From assembly GCF_009827055.1 (NCBI RefSeq), contig NZ_WUMK01000010.1:124001-188000 (forward strand): 64,000 nucleotides of DNA. Direction: 5' to 3'. Of this stretch, positions 35,661 to 44,634 are shown piece by piece. This stretch comes from Shinella kummerowiae (GTDB taxonomy: Bacteria > Pseudomonadota > Alphaproteobacteria > Rhizobiales > Rhizobiaceae). How positions within the stretch are numbered: position 1 is the stretch's first letter; the number at the start of each line of letters is the position of its first letter. The translations under genes were made by a program, and so were the position numbers. The notes below the pieces were generated by a model. It was not told the origin of the DNA. It saw only the letters and a list, made by a program, of their open reading frames with translations, and did not search any database.

Positions 35661-36608
35661 ATGTTCCTGGGTATGTTCCTGTTGAGAAAGGTCGCGATTG
35701 CGCTCGCCACGATGTTGGCGGTCTCGTTCCTGATCTTTCTGGCGCTGGAGGTGAATGTCGAGGATGTCGCCGTCAAGGTGCTGGGGCAGTATTCGACGGT
35801 CGAACAGCGTGCGGCCTGGCTGGCGCAGAACGGCTATAACGATCCCTTCCTGTTGCGTTATGTCCGCTGGCTCGGCCAATTCGTCGCCGGGGATTGGGGC
35901 ATGTCCACCTTCTTCCGCGCGCCCGTGGTCGACATGGTGCTGCCGCGCCTTGCCGCTTCGGCCATTCTTGCCGGCGGCGCACTGCTGGTCATCGTGATCT
36001 TCGGCCTCGGCCTCGGCGTGCTGGCCGGTATGCGGCCGGGCTCGCTCCTCGACCGAATGATCTCGGTCTTTTCCGTCGTCACCACGTCGATCCCAGATTT
36101 CGCCTCGGCAGTGTTCCTGTCGGGCATCTTCGTCTTCTGGCTGGGGCTTCTTCCCGGCGCGAGCACGATGATCTCGGGTCTTTCGCTGGCCGAACTCGTC
36201 CTGCCGGTCTCCGTACTCGGCCTTTATTCGATGGGGTATCTCGCGCGGGTGACACGCGCCTCGATGGTCGATGTTATGGGGACGCACTACATCCGCACGG
36301 CGCGGTTGAAGGGCGCCAGCATGGGCCGCATCGTCCTGCGCCATGCGCTGCGCAATGCGCTGATCACGCCGGTCACGGTCATCATGCTGCAACTGCCCTG
36401 GCTCCTGTCGGGCGTCATCGTGATTGAGGTGTTCTATGCCTACAAGGGTTTCGGCACACTGCTCTACGACGCCGCGCTGAACCAGGACATCTACCTGATC
36501 GAAGCCTGCGCCATGATTTCCGTTCTCGTCGTCGTGCTCAGCCAGATTCTCTCCGATCTGCTCTACGGCTGGCTAAACCCGCGCATCACACTGGGGGCCA
36601 GGGCATGA
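35661..36608 (+). CDS. ABC permease, DppB-like
   Basis: The 315-residue permease has an N-terminal span (LLRKVAIALATMLAVSFLIFLALE), about six spans, and an EAA-like loop (ARLKGASMGRIVLRHALRNALITPVT). ATG 35661 has a GGGGGAG site; the frame is open to 35637. Its stop overlaps the next start (ATGA at 36605-36608). Confidence 0.92.
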   Translation: MFLGMFLLRKVAIALATMLAVSFLIFLALEVNVEDVAVKVLGQYSTVEQRAAWLAQNGYNDPFLLRYVRWLGQFVAGDWGMSTFFRAPVVDMVLPRLAASAILAGGALLVIVIFGLGLGVLAGMRPGSLLDRMISVFSVVTTSIPDFASAVFLSGIFVFWLGLLPGASTMISGLSLAELVLPVSVLGLYSMGYLARVTRASMVDVMGTHYIRTARLKGASMGRIVLRHALRNALITPVTVIMLQLPWLLSGVIVIEVFYAYKGFGTLLYDAALNQDIYLIEACAMISVLVVVLSQILSDLLYGWLNPRITLGARA

Positions 36609-37447
36609 AGATGTTCGTTCCGTATCTGAAAAAACCCCTCGTGCTGATTGGCGGCGGTCTGGCCCTTGGCTGGCTGCTGGTCGCCATCTTCGCGCCGCTG
36701 ATTGCGCCTTACGATCCCTTGCAGACGCTCCAGCCACTCGCCAAACCCATGGTGGCGGGCGCCAAGGGTGAACTTTTCCTGTTCGGTACTGACATGCTTG
36801 GCCGTGACATCTTCTCGCGCCTTGTCTGGGGCGCGCGCACGGTGGTGATCTATTCGACGCTCGCCACGCTCACCGCCTATGCTTTCGGGCTCCTCTTCGG
36901 CCTCATTGCCGGTTATGCCGGCGGGCGGACGGATGCAGTGCTCTCGTTCCTTGCGAATGTCGTGCTCAGCTTTCCGGTGCTGGTGCTTTATATCGTCATC
37001 ATCGTGGTGATCGGCGCTTCGCCGGTCAACATCGTCATCGCCGTGACCTTCTCAAGTGCACCCGCGATCTACCGCATCGTGCGCGGCATCACCATCGATG
37101 TCGCCAGCCGCGATTTCGTCAAGGCCGCCGTCACGCAGGGCGAAAGCACCTTACGTATCCTCTTCGTCGATATCCTGCCGAACACCACCGGGCCGCTCGC
37201 CGTCGATTTCTGTCTGCGCCTTGGCTACACCGCCATCACCATCGGCACGCTCGGCTTCCTCGGCCTCGGCCTGCCGCCGCCGACGCCCGATTGGGGCGGC
37301 ATGGTCAACGAGGGCCGTGCCATGGCCATCGCTTTCCCGCATCTCGTCATCTTCCCGTGTATCGCCATTTCTTCCCTGACCCTCGGCCTCAGCCTGCTTG
37401 CCGACGGCCTGCGCGAAGTGAACGACGCGAAGGAGCGCCATGCATGA
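36605..37447 (+). CDS. ABC permease, DppC-like
   Basis: The 280-residue permease has the DppC/OppC N-terminal motif FGTDMLGRDIFSRLVWGART and about six spans. It forms the channel with the DppB-like protein. Its stop overlaps the next start by four bases. Length is normal for DppC. Confidence 0.92.
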   Translation: MKMFVPYLKKPLVLIGGGLALGWLLVAIFAPLIAPYDPLQTLQPLAKPMVAGAKGELFLFGTDMLGRDIFSRLVWGARTVVIYSTLATLTAYAFGLLFGLIAGYAGGRTDAVLSFLANVVLSFPVLVLYIVIIVVIGASPVNIVIAVTFSSAPAIYRIVRGITIDVASRDFVKAAVTQGESTLRILFVDILPNTTGPLAVDFCLRLGYTAITIGTLGFLGLGLPPPTPDWGGMVNEGRAMAIAFPHLVIFPCIAISSLTLGLSLLADGLREVNDAKERHA

Positions 37448-39021
37448 CCCAGTCCCTCTTGCAGATACGCAATCTCTCTGTCGCCTTGCCGAAGGGCGCC
37501 GACCGGGCTTTCGCGGTGCACGATGTCTCGCTGGAGGTAAAGCCGGCCGAAATCCTCTGCGTTGTCGGTGAATCCGGCTCCGGAAAATCCGTTCTGACGG
37601 CGACGCTGATGGGCGCTGCGCCCCGCGGCCTGCGTGTCGCCGGCGGAACGGCCGAGATGGGCGGGCGCGATCTGCTGACGCTCACCGAACGCCAGTGGCG
37701 CGATATCCGTGGCAAGGATATCGGCATGATCTTCCAGGAGCCGATGGCATCGCTCAACCCGGCGCTCACTGTCGCCCAGCAGATCGAGGAGGTTTTTGAG
37801 CTCCATTCCGACTACCCCCGGGCAGAGCGGGCCGCGCGGGCGAAAAAACTGGTCGAGGAAATGCATCTGCCCGAACCTGACCGCATCCTCAAAAGCTTTC
37901 CGCACCAGCTTTCCGGCGGCCAGTGCCAGCGCGTGGTCATCGCCATGGCGCTGGCAATGAGTCCGAAACTCCTGATCGCCGACGAGCCGACCACCGCGCT
38001 CGACGTAACGACCCAGGCGCAGGTGCTGAAGCTGATCCGGGAGCTGCGCGACAACCACGGCCATGGCATCATCTTCATCACCCATGACCTCGGCGTCGTT
38101 GCGGACATCGCTGACCGCATCGCCGTGATGCGCCGGGGCGAAGTGGTGGAAATCGGCAGCGCCGAACAGGTGCTGAAAGCGCCGCAGCACGACTATACCA
38201 AGACGCTGATCGCCGCCGTGCCGAGCCTCGTGCCGCGTGACCGCCCGGCGGCCGAAACCGAGGAAGCGCCAGCGCTCACCGTCAGCGCGCTCAATCACAG
38301 CTATGGCGCCAAGCAGGTGCTGCACGACATCACGCTCTCGGTCGCGCCGGGGCGGGTGCTGTCGATCGTCGGCGAATCCGGCTCGGGAAAATCCACGATC
38401 GCCCGCAACCTCATCCGCCTCACCGATCCGACCTCGGGTACGATCGCGGTCGGGGGAGAGCCGATACTCGACCTCAAGGGCGGCGCGCTACGCCGTATGC
38501 GTCGCCGCATCCAGATGATTTTTCAGGACCCGTTCGGTTCGCTCAATCCGCGCCGCAAGGTGGGGCCGATGATCGCGCGCGCCGCGATGCTCTCGGGCGC
38601 TAACCGTGCCGAGGCGGTGGAGCGGGCGAAGGAGCTGTTGGAGCTTGTCGGTCTGCAACGCAATGCCTATGACCGCCGCCCGGCCGCCTTTTCCGGCGGC
38701 CAGCGGCAGCGCGTCGGCATCGCGCGGGCGCTGGCGATGCGACCCGATGTGTTGATCGCCGACGAAAGCGTCTCGGCGCTCGACGTTTCCGTGCAGGCCC
38801 AGGTGCTGGACCTGCTCGCAGACCTGCAAAAGCGCCTGTCGCTTGCCGTGGTCTTTATCACCCATGATCTTCGGGTGGCCGCTCAGATCAGCGACGAGAT
38901 CGTGGTGATGAGCAAGGGCCATGTGGTGGAGCGCGGCCCGGCGAACGAGGTCTTGACCCGGCCGCAGCATCCCTATACCCGCGATCTCATCGAGGCGGCG
39001 CCGGGGCGCGGCGCCTTCTGA
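37444..39021 (+). CDS. Fused ABC ATPase, DppD-DppF type
   Basis: The 525-residue protein holds two complete ATPase domains. The first (about residues 5-250) has GESGSGKSV, LSGGQCQRV and LIADEPTTALD. The second (about 275-520) has GESGSGKST, FSGGQRQRV and LIADESVSALD. Such fusions, as in GsiA, energise family 5 importers with one chain. In the second Walker B, Pro is replaced by Ser, a known variant. The start at 37444 overlaps the permease stop. Confidence 0.93.
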   Translation: MTQSLLQIRNLSVALPKGADRAFAVHDVSLEVKPAEILCVVGESGSGKSVLTATLMGAAPRGLRVAGGTAEMGGRDLLTLTERQWRDIRGKDIGMIFQEPMASLNPALTVAQQIEEVFELHSDYPRAERAARAKKLVEEMHLPEPDRILKSFPHQLSGGQCQRVVIAMALAMSPKLLIADEPTTALDVTTQAQVLKLIRELRDNHGHGIIFITHDLGVVADIADRIAVMRRGEVVEIGSAEQVLKAPQHDYTKTLIAAVPSLVPRDRPAAETEEAPALTVSALNHSYGAKQVLHDITLSVAPGRVLSIVGESGSGKSTIARNLIRLTDPTSGTIAVGGEPILDLKGGALRRMRRRIQMIFQDPFGSLNPRRKVGPMIARAAMLSGANRAEAVERAKELLELVGLQRNAYDRRPAAFSGGQRQRVGIARALAMRPDVLIADESVSALDVSVQAQVLDLLADLQKRLSLAVVFITHDLRVAAQISDEIVVMSKGHVVERGPANEVLTRPQHPYTRDLIEAAPGRGAF

Positions 39022-39115
39022 CGCTGTCGGCAGGCGCGGAATGCCGGGTCCAGATCACAACGCGGATCGGGGCGGCGCAACCGCCGTTCCGAGCGCCAAG
39101 GCAGGTGTCGTTTCG

Positions 39116-40003
39116 ATGTCGGTTTCTCCGTCCCTGACGTCTCTGCGGGCCTTCACGGTCGTCGGACAATGCCTCAGCTTCACCCAGGCGGCGCACCGTT
39201 TGGGCGTGACGCAGAGTGCGGTCAGCCGGCAGATCCGCCAGCTCGAAAGTACGCTCGACATCACGCTTTTCCGCCGCATCGGCAACAGTGTCGCACTGAC
39301 CGAGGCCGGCGCCGTGCTGCATGAGCGGCTGCTGGTATCGTTCGACTTGATGGATGAGGCGGTGCGTGAGGTGCGCGCGACGGTGCCACGGCAAACTCTG
39401 AAGGTGTTGGCACCGCCGACCTTCGCCGCACGCTGGTTGTCGCGGCGGCTGACATCCTTCCGGCAGCGATTTCCCGATCTCGACCTGTCGCTGCATATGC
39501 GCGGCGACGACAATGTGCGGTTTGACTGCGTGGTCCGTTTCGGCGCCGGCCCGCGGGAACGGCATACCAGCACGCGGCTGATGACGGAGCAGCATATCGC
39601 GGTTTGCGCGCCCGAGCTTCAAGCCGATCCGGAGCGTCTGCGCCGCAGTTGCCTGCTCTATGTGCTCGACGAAGCGCGCCGCCTGCCCACCTGGGACAAC
39701 TGGTTCGCCGCCGCGCAGCGCGACCGCCGGAGTTTGCCGGAAAATGCCATGGAATTCGCCACGCTCGATATGGTGATTCAGGCCGCCCTGACCGGCGCCG
39801 GGCTTGCCGTCGTGGATCGCAATATGATCGAAGCTGAATTGCAGGCCGGCAGCCTGATTCAGCTCGATCCGGTGGTGGTCACGGGGCCGATCGGCTACTG
39901 GCTGGACATTTCCGGCGAGCGCCTCGCGCGCTCGCGCGTCGTGCATTTTGCCCGCTGGCTGCAGCAGATGGCCGGGGCCGGCCGTGAGAACATACTTCCC
40001 TAG
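39116..40003 (+). CDS. LysR family regulator
   Basis: The 295-residue protein has a winged helix (LSFTQAAHRLGVTQSAVSRQIRQLES) and a C-terminal effector domain (LKVLAPPTFAARWLSRRL). Start ATG 39116 gives the usual LTSLRAFTVVG beginning. It sits 95 bp after the importer operon on the same strand, so it may be cotranscribed. It is similar in type to the LysR at 28888-29781, and the two bracket the lyase operon. Confidence 0.88.
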   Translation: MSVSPSLTSLRAFTVVGQCLSFTQAAHRLGVTQSAVSRQIRQLESTLDITLFRRIGNSVALTEAGAVLHERLLVSFDLMDEAVREVRATVPRQTLKVLAPPTFAARWLSRRLTSFRQRFPDLDLSLHMRGDDNVRFDCVVRFGAGPRERHTSTRLMTEQHIAVCAPELQADPERLRRSCLLYVLDEARRLPTWDNWFAAAQRDRRSLPENAMEFATLDMVIQAALTGAGLAVVDRNMIEAELQAGSLIQLDPVVVTGPIGYWLDISGERLARSRVVHFARWLQQMAGAGRENILP

Positions 40004-40122
40004 ACCGTTTCATGTTTTGCCACAGCTTGCGCATTCGTGTGGTTTGAAGGTCTCGGCGAGTTGGCCAAGATGGCGCCAGATGTCCTCGATGGCTCGCTTT
40101 TGCGCCATGGGCATCCAGTGCT

Positions 40123-40656
40123 TTAGCGAGGCGGCGGGAACTCAAGTTTGCCGACGTCGTAACCGAGTTCTCTGGCCTTTTGCACCATCTGTCGGAGGCG
40201 CGCCTTCGAAGGAACGCGCCTGGAATAGATCCATAAGTCGGTCATCGATGGATTGGCGCTGATGAACCAAGAATTGTCCGGTGATTTATAAAGCACCCAA
40301 TAGTTAAAGGTGATCAACAACGGGTAGCGGACGCGCATCTTCGCATTCTTTGTCCCGAAATCTTCGATCTTTCCAATGCCGTGGACAGTCTTCAGGCGGC
40401 CCTTCGGCGTTTCGACGTGACAGCCGTCCTCGACGAGGACTTCGTCAGGCGTTTTACCCTGTCGATAGGTCGAATAGCCCGCGACACAGCCATCCGTGAG
40501 AAACATCGGCGTTCGCCCGATCTCCAGCCAGGTCCCTCGATAGTGGTCAGATCCGACCTCGACGACCTTTTGCGCAGGGGCTGCCTCCGTTGCGACGGCG
40601 ACGGTCAGGCCAAGCACGAAGGTCATGAGTGTCGAGAAGCGAATATGTGATGGCAT
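40123..40656 (-). CDS. Lipocalin family protein (Blc-like), exported
   Basis: The 177-residue protein has a signal peptide (LMTFVLGLTVAVATEAAPA) and the lipocalin first-strand motif YRGTWLEIGRTP (GxW). ATG 40656 is taken rather than the extended frame at 40695, since it places the signal peptide correctly. Bacterial lipocalins bind fatty acids or lysophospholipids. As last gene of an operon with a cyclopropane-synthase-like methyltransferase and DUF1295 protein, it probably carries or senses the modified lipid. Confidence 0.82.
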   Translation of the reverse strand: MPSHIRFSTLMTFVLGLTVAVATEAAPAQKVVEVGSDHYRGTWLEIGRTPMFLTDGCVAGYSTYRQGKTPDEVLVEDGCHVETPKGRLKTVHGIGKIEDFGTKNAKMRVRYPLLITFNYWVLYKSPDNSWFISANPSMTDLWIYSRRVPSKARLRQMVQKARELGYDVGKLEFPPPR

Positions 40657-40675
40657 TGGTCTCTTCCAGATTCTG

Positions 40676-41230
40676 CTATCGGCGATCCTCAGCATCCGGT
40701 TCGGTGGCGTGCACTATCCCGGCATAGCGAAGTGCAATGAAGGTCGTCAGGCTTGCGACCGCAAAGGCGTTGAGGTTCAGTAAAATCTGTAAGTCGTCGC
40801 TGCTCCAGGCGTAGAGCGGCATGCCCATCCAGTTTCGAGAAAACACGAAGATCACAAATACAAAGACGGCCGCGCTGCGCTGCCACCATCGCTCACCAGC
40901 CCGGAAAGACACTGCGACAAGCAGCATGCATGCCGCAAAGAACAATTCCGTGCCGGAATCCGGCCCAAAAAGTTTCGTTTCGAACAGGGTATCGAGTGTG
41001 CCGACAAGGGGAAGGGCGAGGCGGGCCGCCAGACTTGAACGGCGGGCGATGAACGGGATAGCCAGAAAGATCGGTGCGGCGATGAGTGAGCCGAGCGATG
41101 CCGTGACACCATCGCCAACAAGGTACCAGACGTAGAGCGGATAGAAGGGTTTGTTCAGGGCGATGACCCAGGCAATTGTCACGGATGCCTGCGTCAAGGG
41201 ATCGATCCCTGATGGCGCTGCGCCAATCAC
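40676..41230 (-). CDS. Membrane protein of unknown function
   Basis: The 184-residue protein has about five hydrophobic segments (near residues 14-60, 92-108, 118-132 and 150-168) and a short charged tail (ATEPDAEDRR). I recognise no family. It starts with GTG at 41230, whose GTGA overlaps the methyltransferase stop, so it is translationally coupled. A membrane role in the lipid modification cluster is a guess from context. Confidence 0.75.
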   Translation of the reverse strand: MIGAAPSGIDPLTQASVTIAWVIALNKPFYPLYVWYLVGDGVTASLGSLIAAPIFLAIPFIARRSSLAARLALPLVGTLDTLFETKLFGPDSGTELFFAACMLLVAVSFRAGERWWQRSAAVFVFVIFVFSRNWMGMPLYAWSSDDLQILLNLNAFAVASLTTFIALRYAGIVHATEPDAEDRR

Positions 41231-42255
41231 GGCGTCGGCGCCAAAAGATAGTGGCCGACACCCCAGACGTCGCCATTGTCATGACCGAAGAGGCCGGCAG
41301 TCGACAGGAAGAACAACCGCCAGCGCCTCACCCACAACGATGCCTCCTTGCCGTAGCCCTGGCCGAAGATCGTTTGGACGCCGTCGATGTTGCAGTCGAA
41401 ATTCGCCAGCCAATCAAGCGCGGTGCGGCGATAATGCGTGCCGGACCACCGCCACTCGCTTTCGACCTGGAAGAGGTCGCCAAAGCGATGGGGCAGGTCG
41501 TGTGCCGGCATGATGCCGCCTGTGAAGAAATGCTGGGCGATCCAATCGGCTGGATCGTCGTGATCGAACCGGTAGGAACGGTTCCTGTGTGTAAAGACAT
41601 GCAGGAAAAGCCTGCCGTCCGGCTTAACCCAGCCGCACACGCGCTCCAAAAGTGTCCTCCAGTTCGACATGTGCTCGAACATTTCCACCGAGACAACGCG
41701 GTCGAATTGGATGTCCGTAGCAAAATCGTTTATGTCGGCCGTAATGACGTCGAGATTGGCCAACCCTTCCTTTTGCGCGAGGTCGAGAATGTAGGCGCGT
41801 TGAGACGCGGAGTTGGAAACCGACGTGATCCGCGCATGGGGAAATTGCCGCGCGAGATAAAGCGACAGCGATCCCCAGCCGCATCCGAGTTCCAGGATGT
41901 CCATGCCGTCTGCGATGCCCGCATGCCGGACCGTCTCAGCGAGTGCGTGTGTTTCCGCCTCCGCCAGTGTTGTGTCCGGCTTAGGATAAAGGCAGCAGGA
42001 GTACTTCCGCTGCGGTCCGAGCGCGAGCGCGAAGAATTCCGCCGGGACCTCGTAGTGCTGGCGGTTGGCATCGTCTGTATGGGTCGCGACGGGAAACGCT
42101 CCCATGGTCTCGACAAATGCCTGCTCCGCTTCAACCGGTGTGGTTGCAAGCCTGCGCTTTGTGCGACCGCACAGGAAGTCGATGCCGGCGAGTGTCATGC
42201 CGTCGGTCAATGGTGCGCGCTCGGCAGTATTGATGGCGAAGGCCAGCATGTTCAT
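41227..42255 (-). CDS. Cyclopropane-fatty-acid-synthase-like SAM methyltransferase
   Basis: The 342-residue protein has the class I SAM site ILELGCGWGSLSLYLA, then ITSVSNSASQRAY, VVSVEMFEHMSNW and a C-terminal lipid-domain segment (FTGGIMPAHDLPHRF). It matches the CFA-synthase family but is shorter than E. coli Cfa (382 residues), with a short N-terminal region. Family members methylate acyl-chain double bonds in phospholipids, giving cyclopropane or methyl-branched chains. It overlaps both neighbours by four bases. The surrounding DUF1295, FAD and DUF1365 genes resemble clusters for methylated or furan fatty acids. Confidence 0.88.
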   Translation of the reverse strand: MNMLAFAINTAERAPLTDGMTLAGIDFLCGRTKRRLATTPVEAEQAFVETMGAFPVATHTDDANRQHYEVPAEFFALALGPQRKYSCCLYPKPDTTLAEAETHALAETVRHAGIADGMDILELGCGWGSLSLYLARQFPHARITSVSNSASQRAYILDLAQKEGLANLDVITADINDFATDIQFDRVVSVEMFEHMSNWRTLLERVCGWVKPDGRLFLHVFTHRNRSYRFDHDDPADWIAQHFFTGGIMPAHDLPHRFGDLFQVESEWRWSGTHYRRTALDWLANFDCNIDGVQTIFGQGYGKEASLWVRRWRLFFLSTAGLFGHDNGDVWGVGHYLLAPTP

Positions 42256-43058
42256 GGCTGTTTTCCTTGATAAGAAGAGTCGGATTTGCGGGGGCCAGGG
42301 AAGAAAGCGTTCACGCGAGCCTGGAGGGCGCGAAACTTCAGTCCACGCGAACGCAACATATGTTCTTCAAGTGGTGGAATTCCGGAAACGTTTACGAGCA
42401 GCCAGTACATCAGCAGCGGCGCGAGCAGCGATAGCCAGCTCCAGGTCGAAACGCTCAGCGCAAAGAGCGGCCAGCAGCACCAGAACAGCCATTCGAAAAA
42501 ATAGTTGGGGTGGCGGGAGTAGCGCCAGAGGCCGGTTTCACAGATACCGGTCTTGGCCTCGGGAGACTTGCGGAAGCGCGCCAGTTGCCGATCGGAAATT
42601 GCCTCTCCGGCAAGCGCCACTACAGCAACTATAAGAGAAAGAGCGTCTATGAGCCGGGGAAAAGGCGCGTTATTGCTTGCGGCGAGATAGACGGCTAGCA
42701 CAAGAACAAACGCGGCAACTGCCTGAATCTGCAGGAAAAGAAACAGTCGCGACGCGGCGCTGCCACCCCACTCCTCCATGAGTTTTTTATATCGTGGATC
42801 TTCGACACTGCCTCTGGTGCGCAGTCCGATATGGCTGCCAAGTCGGAGCGCCCAGGTGCCGATGATGAGCAGCACCACAACCCGCCGTTCAAAGTTTCCG
42901 ACAGCGACGAGGGCGGCAGCGGCACCTCCAACACCGACGGCGAGAGACCAGATCGTATCGATCCAGCCACTCAAGCCTGTCACGCGTTGTGTCGACCAGG
43001 CGATCGACATGGCAAGCGACAGCCCTATTGCGATGACGGCCAGGAGAACCCAATCCAT
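42252..43058 (-). CDS. DUF1295 membrane protein (steroid reductase-like fold)
   Basis: The 268-residue membrane protein has several hydrophobic spans and the C-terminal DUF1295 signature (TGLWRYSRHPNYFFEWLFW, with the RHPNYF core) typical of steroid 5-alpha-reductase/isoprenylcysteine methyltransferase-like proteins. NADPH-dependent reduction of a lipid is plausible but unproven. It is the first gene of the minus-strand operon, divergent from the FAD oxidoreductase gene. Its stop overlaps the methyltransferase start. Confidence 0.85.
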   Translation of the reverse strand: MDWVLLAVIAIGLSLAMSIAWSTQRVTGLSGWIDTIWSLAVGVGGAAAALVAVGNFERRVVVLLIIGTWALRLGSHIGLRTRGSVEDPRYKKLMEEWGGSAASRLFLFLQIQAVAAFVLVLAVYLAASNNAPFPRLIDALSLIVAVVALAGEAISDRQLARFRKSPEAKTGICETGLWRYSRHPNYFFEWLFWCCWPLFALSVSTWSWLSLLAPLLMYWLLVNVSGIPPLEEHMLRSRGLKFRALQARVNAFFPGPRKSDSSYQGKQP

Positions 43059-43165
43059 CGTGTTCCTCGGTCAGCTCGAATGCAACGTCCCTGGTCTTTA
43101 CGGAGCGCACGACATTTCAGTTTCGCCGCAGCCTCAAAAAATCTCGAAAAAATTGTCGCCTTCGC

Positions 43166-43192
43166 GAAACTAACCCGGGCGGCCTCTCGTAA
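43166..43192 (+). promoter_or_regulatory. Possible ECF-sigma-type promoter before the FAD oxidoreductase operon
   Basis: GAAAC (43166-43170) and CGTAA (43188-43192) are 17 bases apart, close to ECF patterns (GAAC then CGT). An 8-bp inverted repeat, CCTTCGCG (43159-43166) and CGCGAAGG (43193-43200), brackets the site. This is pattern matching only; no sigma factor lies in the window. Confidence 0.25.
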
Positions 43193-43248
43193 CGCGAAGG
43201 TGGAGAACATGGATCGGCCAGGAACATGGCTCGAGCGAGAGGGATTGT

Positions 43249-44634
43249 ATGGCATTCTATGAGCGGACGGCTGGCGGGAAACGCCTGAAAATCGCAGTCG
43301 TGGGAAGCGGCATTTCGGGGCTCTCGGCCGCCTGGCTCCTGTCGCAGCGACACGAGGTCACCGTGTATGAAGCAGCGGACCGCATTGGCGGCCACAGCAA
43401 TACGGTGGAGTTCGAGAGTTCGAGCGGGACTGTCGCGGTCGATACCGGTTTCATCGTCTACAATGAAGTTACCTATCCCAATCTGACGGCATTGTTTCGC
43501 GCGCTCGAGGTGCCGACGACTGCGTCGAACATGTCCTTCGCGGTCTCGCTGAACGAAGGCGCCTATGAATATTCCGGCGGCACCGGCTTGGGGTTGTTCG
43601 CGCAGAAATCCAATCTCGTCAGTCCGCGCTTCTGGTCGATGATGCGCGATCTCCTGCGGTTTTACCGCAGTGCACCGCGCGACCTTGCAGTGATGGGCGG
43701 CCTGTCCCTGGAAGATTATCTGAACCGCAACGGCTATGGCCGTGCCTTTCGCGACGATCATCTCTATCCGATGGCGGCGGCGATCTGGTCAACGCCGGCC
43801 ATGCAGGTCGGCGCCTATCCAGCGGCAGGCTTCGTTAAGTTCTGCCGCAACCATGGGCTTCTCGACCTTTGGGACCGGCCTGCCTGGCGCACGGTCACGG
43901 GTGGTAGCCGGGAATATGTAGCACGGATGGTCCATAGGTTCGCCGACCGCATCCGGCTTTCGACCCCGGTGGAAGCAATCCATCGCAAGCCCGGATCGGT
44001 GGAGATCCGCAGCGCGCATGGCGGCGTGTCCGTCTTCGATGACGTCGTGATCGCGACCCATGCGGATCAGGCACTGCGAATGCTCGGTGATGCGAGCAAT
44101 GAAGAGCGCCATATTCTTGGCGCGTTCCGCTATTCACGCAACGAGGCTGTGCTGCATGGCGATCCAACCCTGATGCCAAAACGGCGCGCTGCGTGGTCGA
44201 GCTGGAACTATGTCGCCGATACGCGCGCAGATACCGGGAACGGTCTAACGCAGCCATCCATCACCTACTGGATGAACAAGCTGCAACCGCTGGGCCATGC
44301 GCCGCCGACCTTCGTGACACTCAATCCCGGCCGCGCGCCGCGCGAAGAAACCGTCATCCGGCGTGAGATCTACGAGCATCCGGTGTTCGATCTTGCCACG
44401 GATCGCGCACAGCAGGAGGTCTGGTCGCTGCAGGGGGTGCGCAACACCTGGTTCTGTGGCGCGCATTTTGGTTCGGGCTTTCACGAGGACGGCATTCAGG
44501 CGGGCCTTGCCGTCGCCGAAGACCTTGGCGGCGTGCGCCGCCCCTGGCAGTTGGAACAGGAGAGCTCCCGCATCGTGCGCAAGATGCTGGTCAGGCCAGC
44601 CGAACGTCCGATAGGGCTGGAGGTTCTGGCATGA
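43249..44634 (+). CDS. FAD-dependent amine oxidase/desaturase-like oxidoreductase (COG2907 type)
   Basis: The 461-residue flavoprotein has an N-terminal FAD fold (KIAVVGSGISGLSAAWLLSQ, then EAADRIGGHSNTVEF) and a C-terminal FCGAHFGSGFHEDG motif, as in the COG2907 family. In Rhodobacter sphaeroides a flavoprotein in such a context (UfaD) desaturates methylated acyl chains en route to furan fatty acids. It starts at ATG 43249 with GAGAGGG upstream and overlaps DUF1365 by four bases. It is divergent from the DUF1295-methyltransferase operon. Confidence 0.87.
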   Translation: MAFYERTAGGKRLKIAVVGSGISGLSAAWLLSQRHEVTVYEAADRIGGHSNTVEFESSSGTVAVDTGFIVYNEVTYPNLTALFRALEVPTTASNMSFAVSLNEGAYEYSGGTGLGLFAQKSNLVSPRFWSMMRDLLRFYRSAPRDLAVMGGLSLEDYLNRNGYGRAFRDDHLYPMAAAIWSTPAMQVGAYPAAGFVKFCRNHGLLDLWDRPAWRTVTGGSREYVARMVHRFADRIRLSTPVEAIHRKPGSVEIRSAHGGVSVFDDVVIATHADQALRMLGDASNEERHILGAFRYSRNEAVLHGDPTLMPKRRAAWSSWNYVADTRADTGNGLTQPSITYWMNKLQPLGHAPPTFVTLNPGRAPREETVIRREIYEHPVFDLATDRAQQEVWSLQGVRNTWFCGAHFGSGFHEDGIQAGLAVAEDLGGVRRPWQLEQESSRIVRKMLVRPAERPIGLEVLA

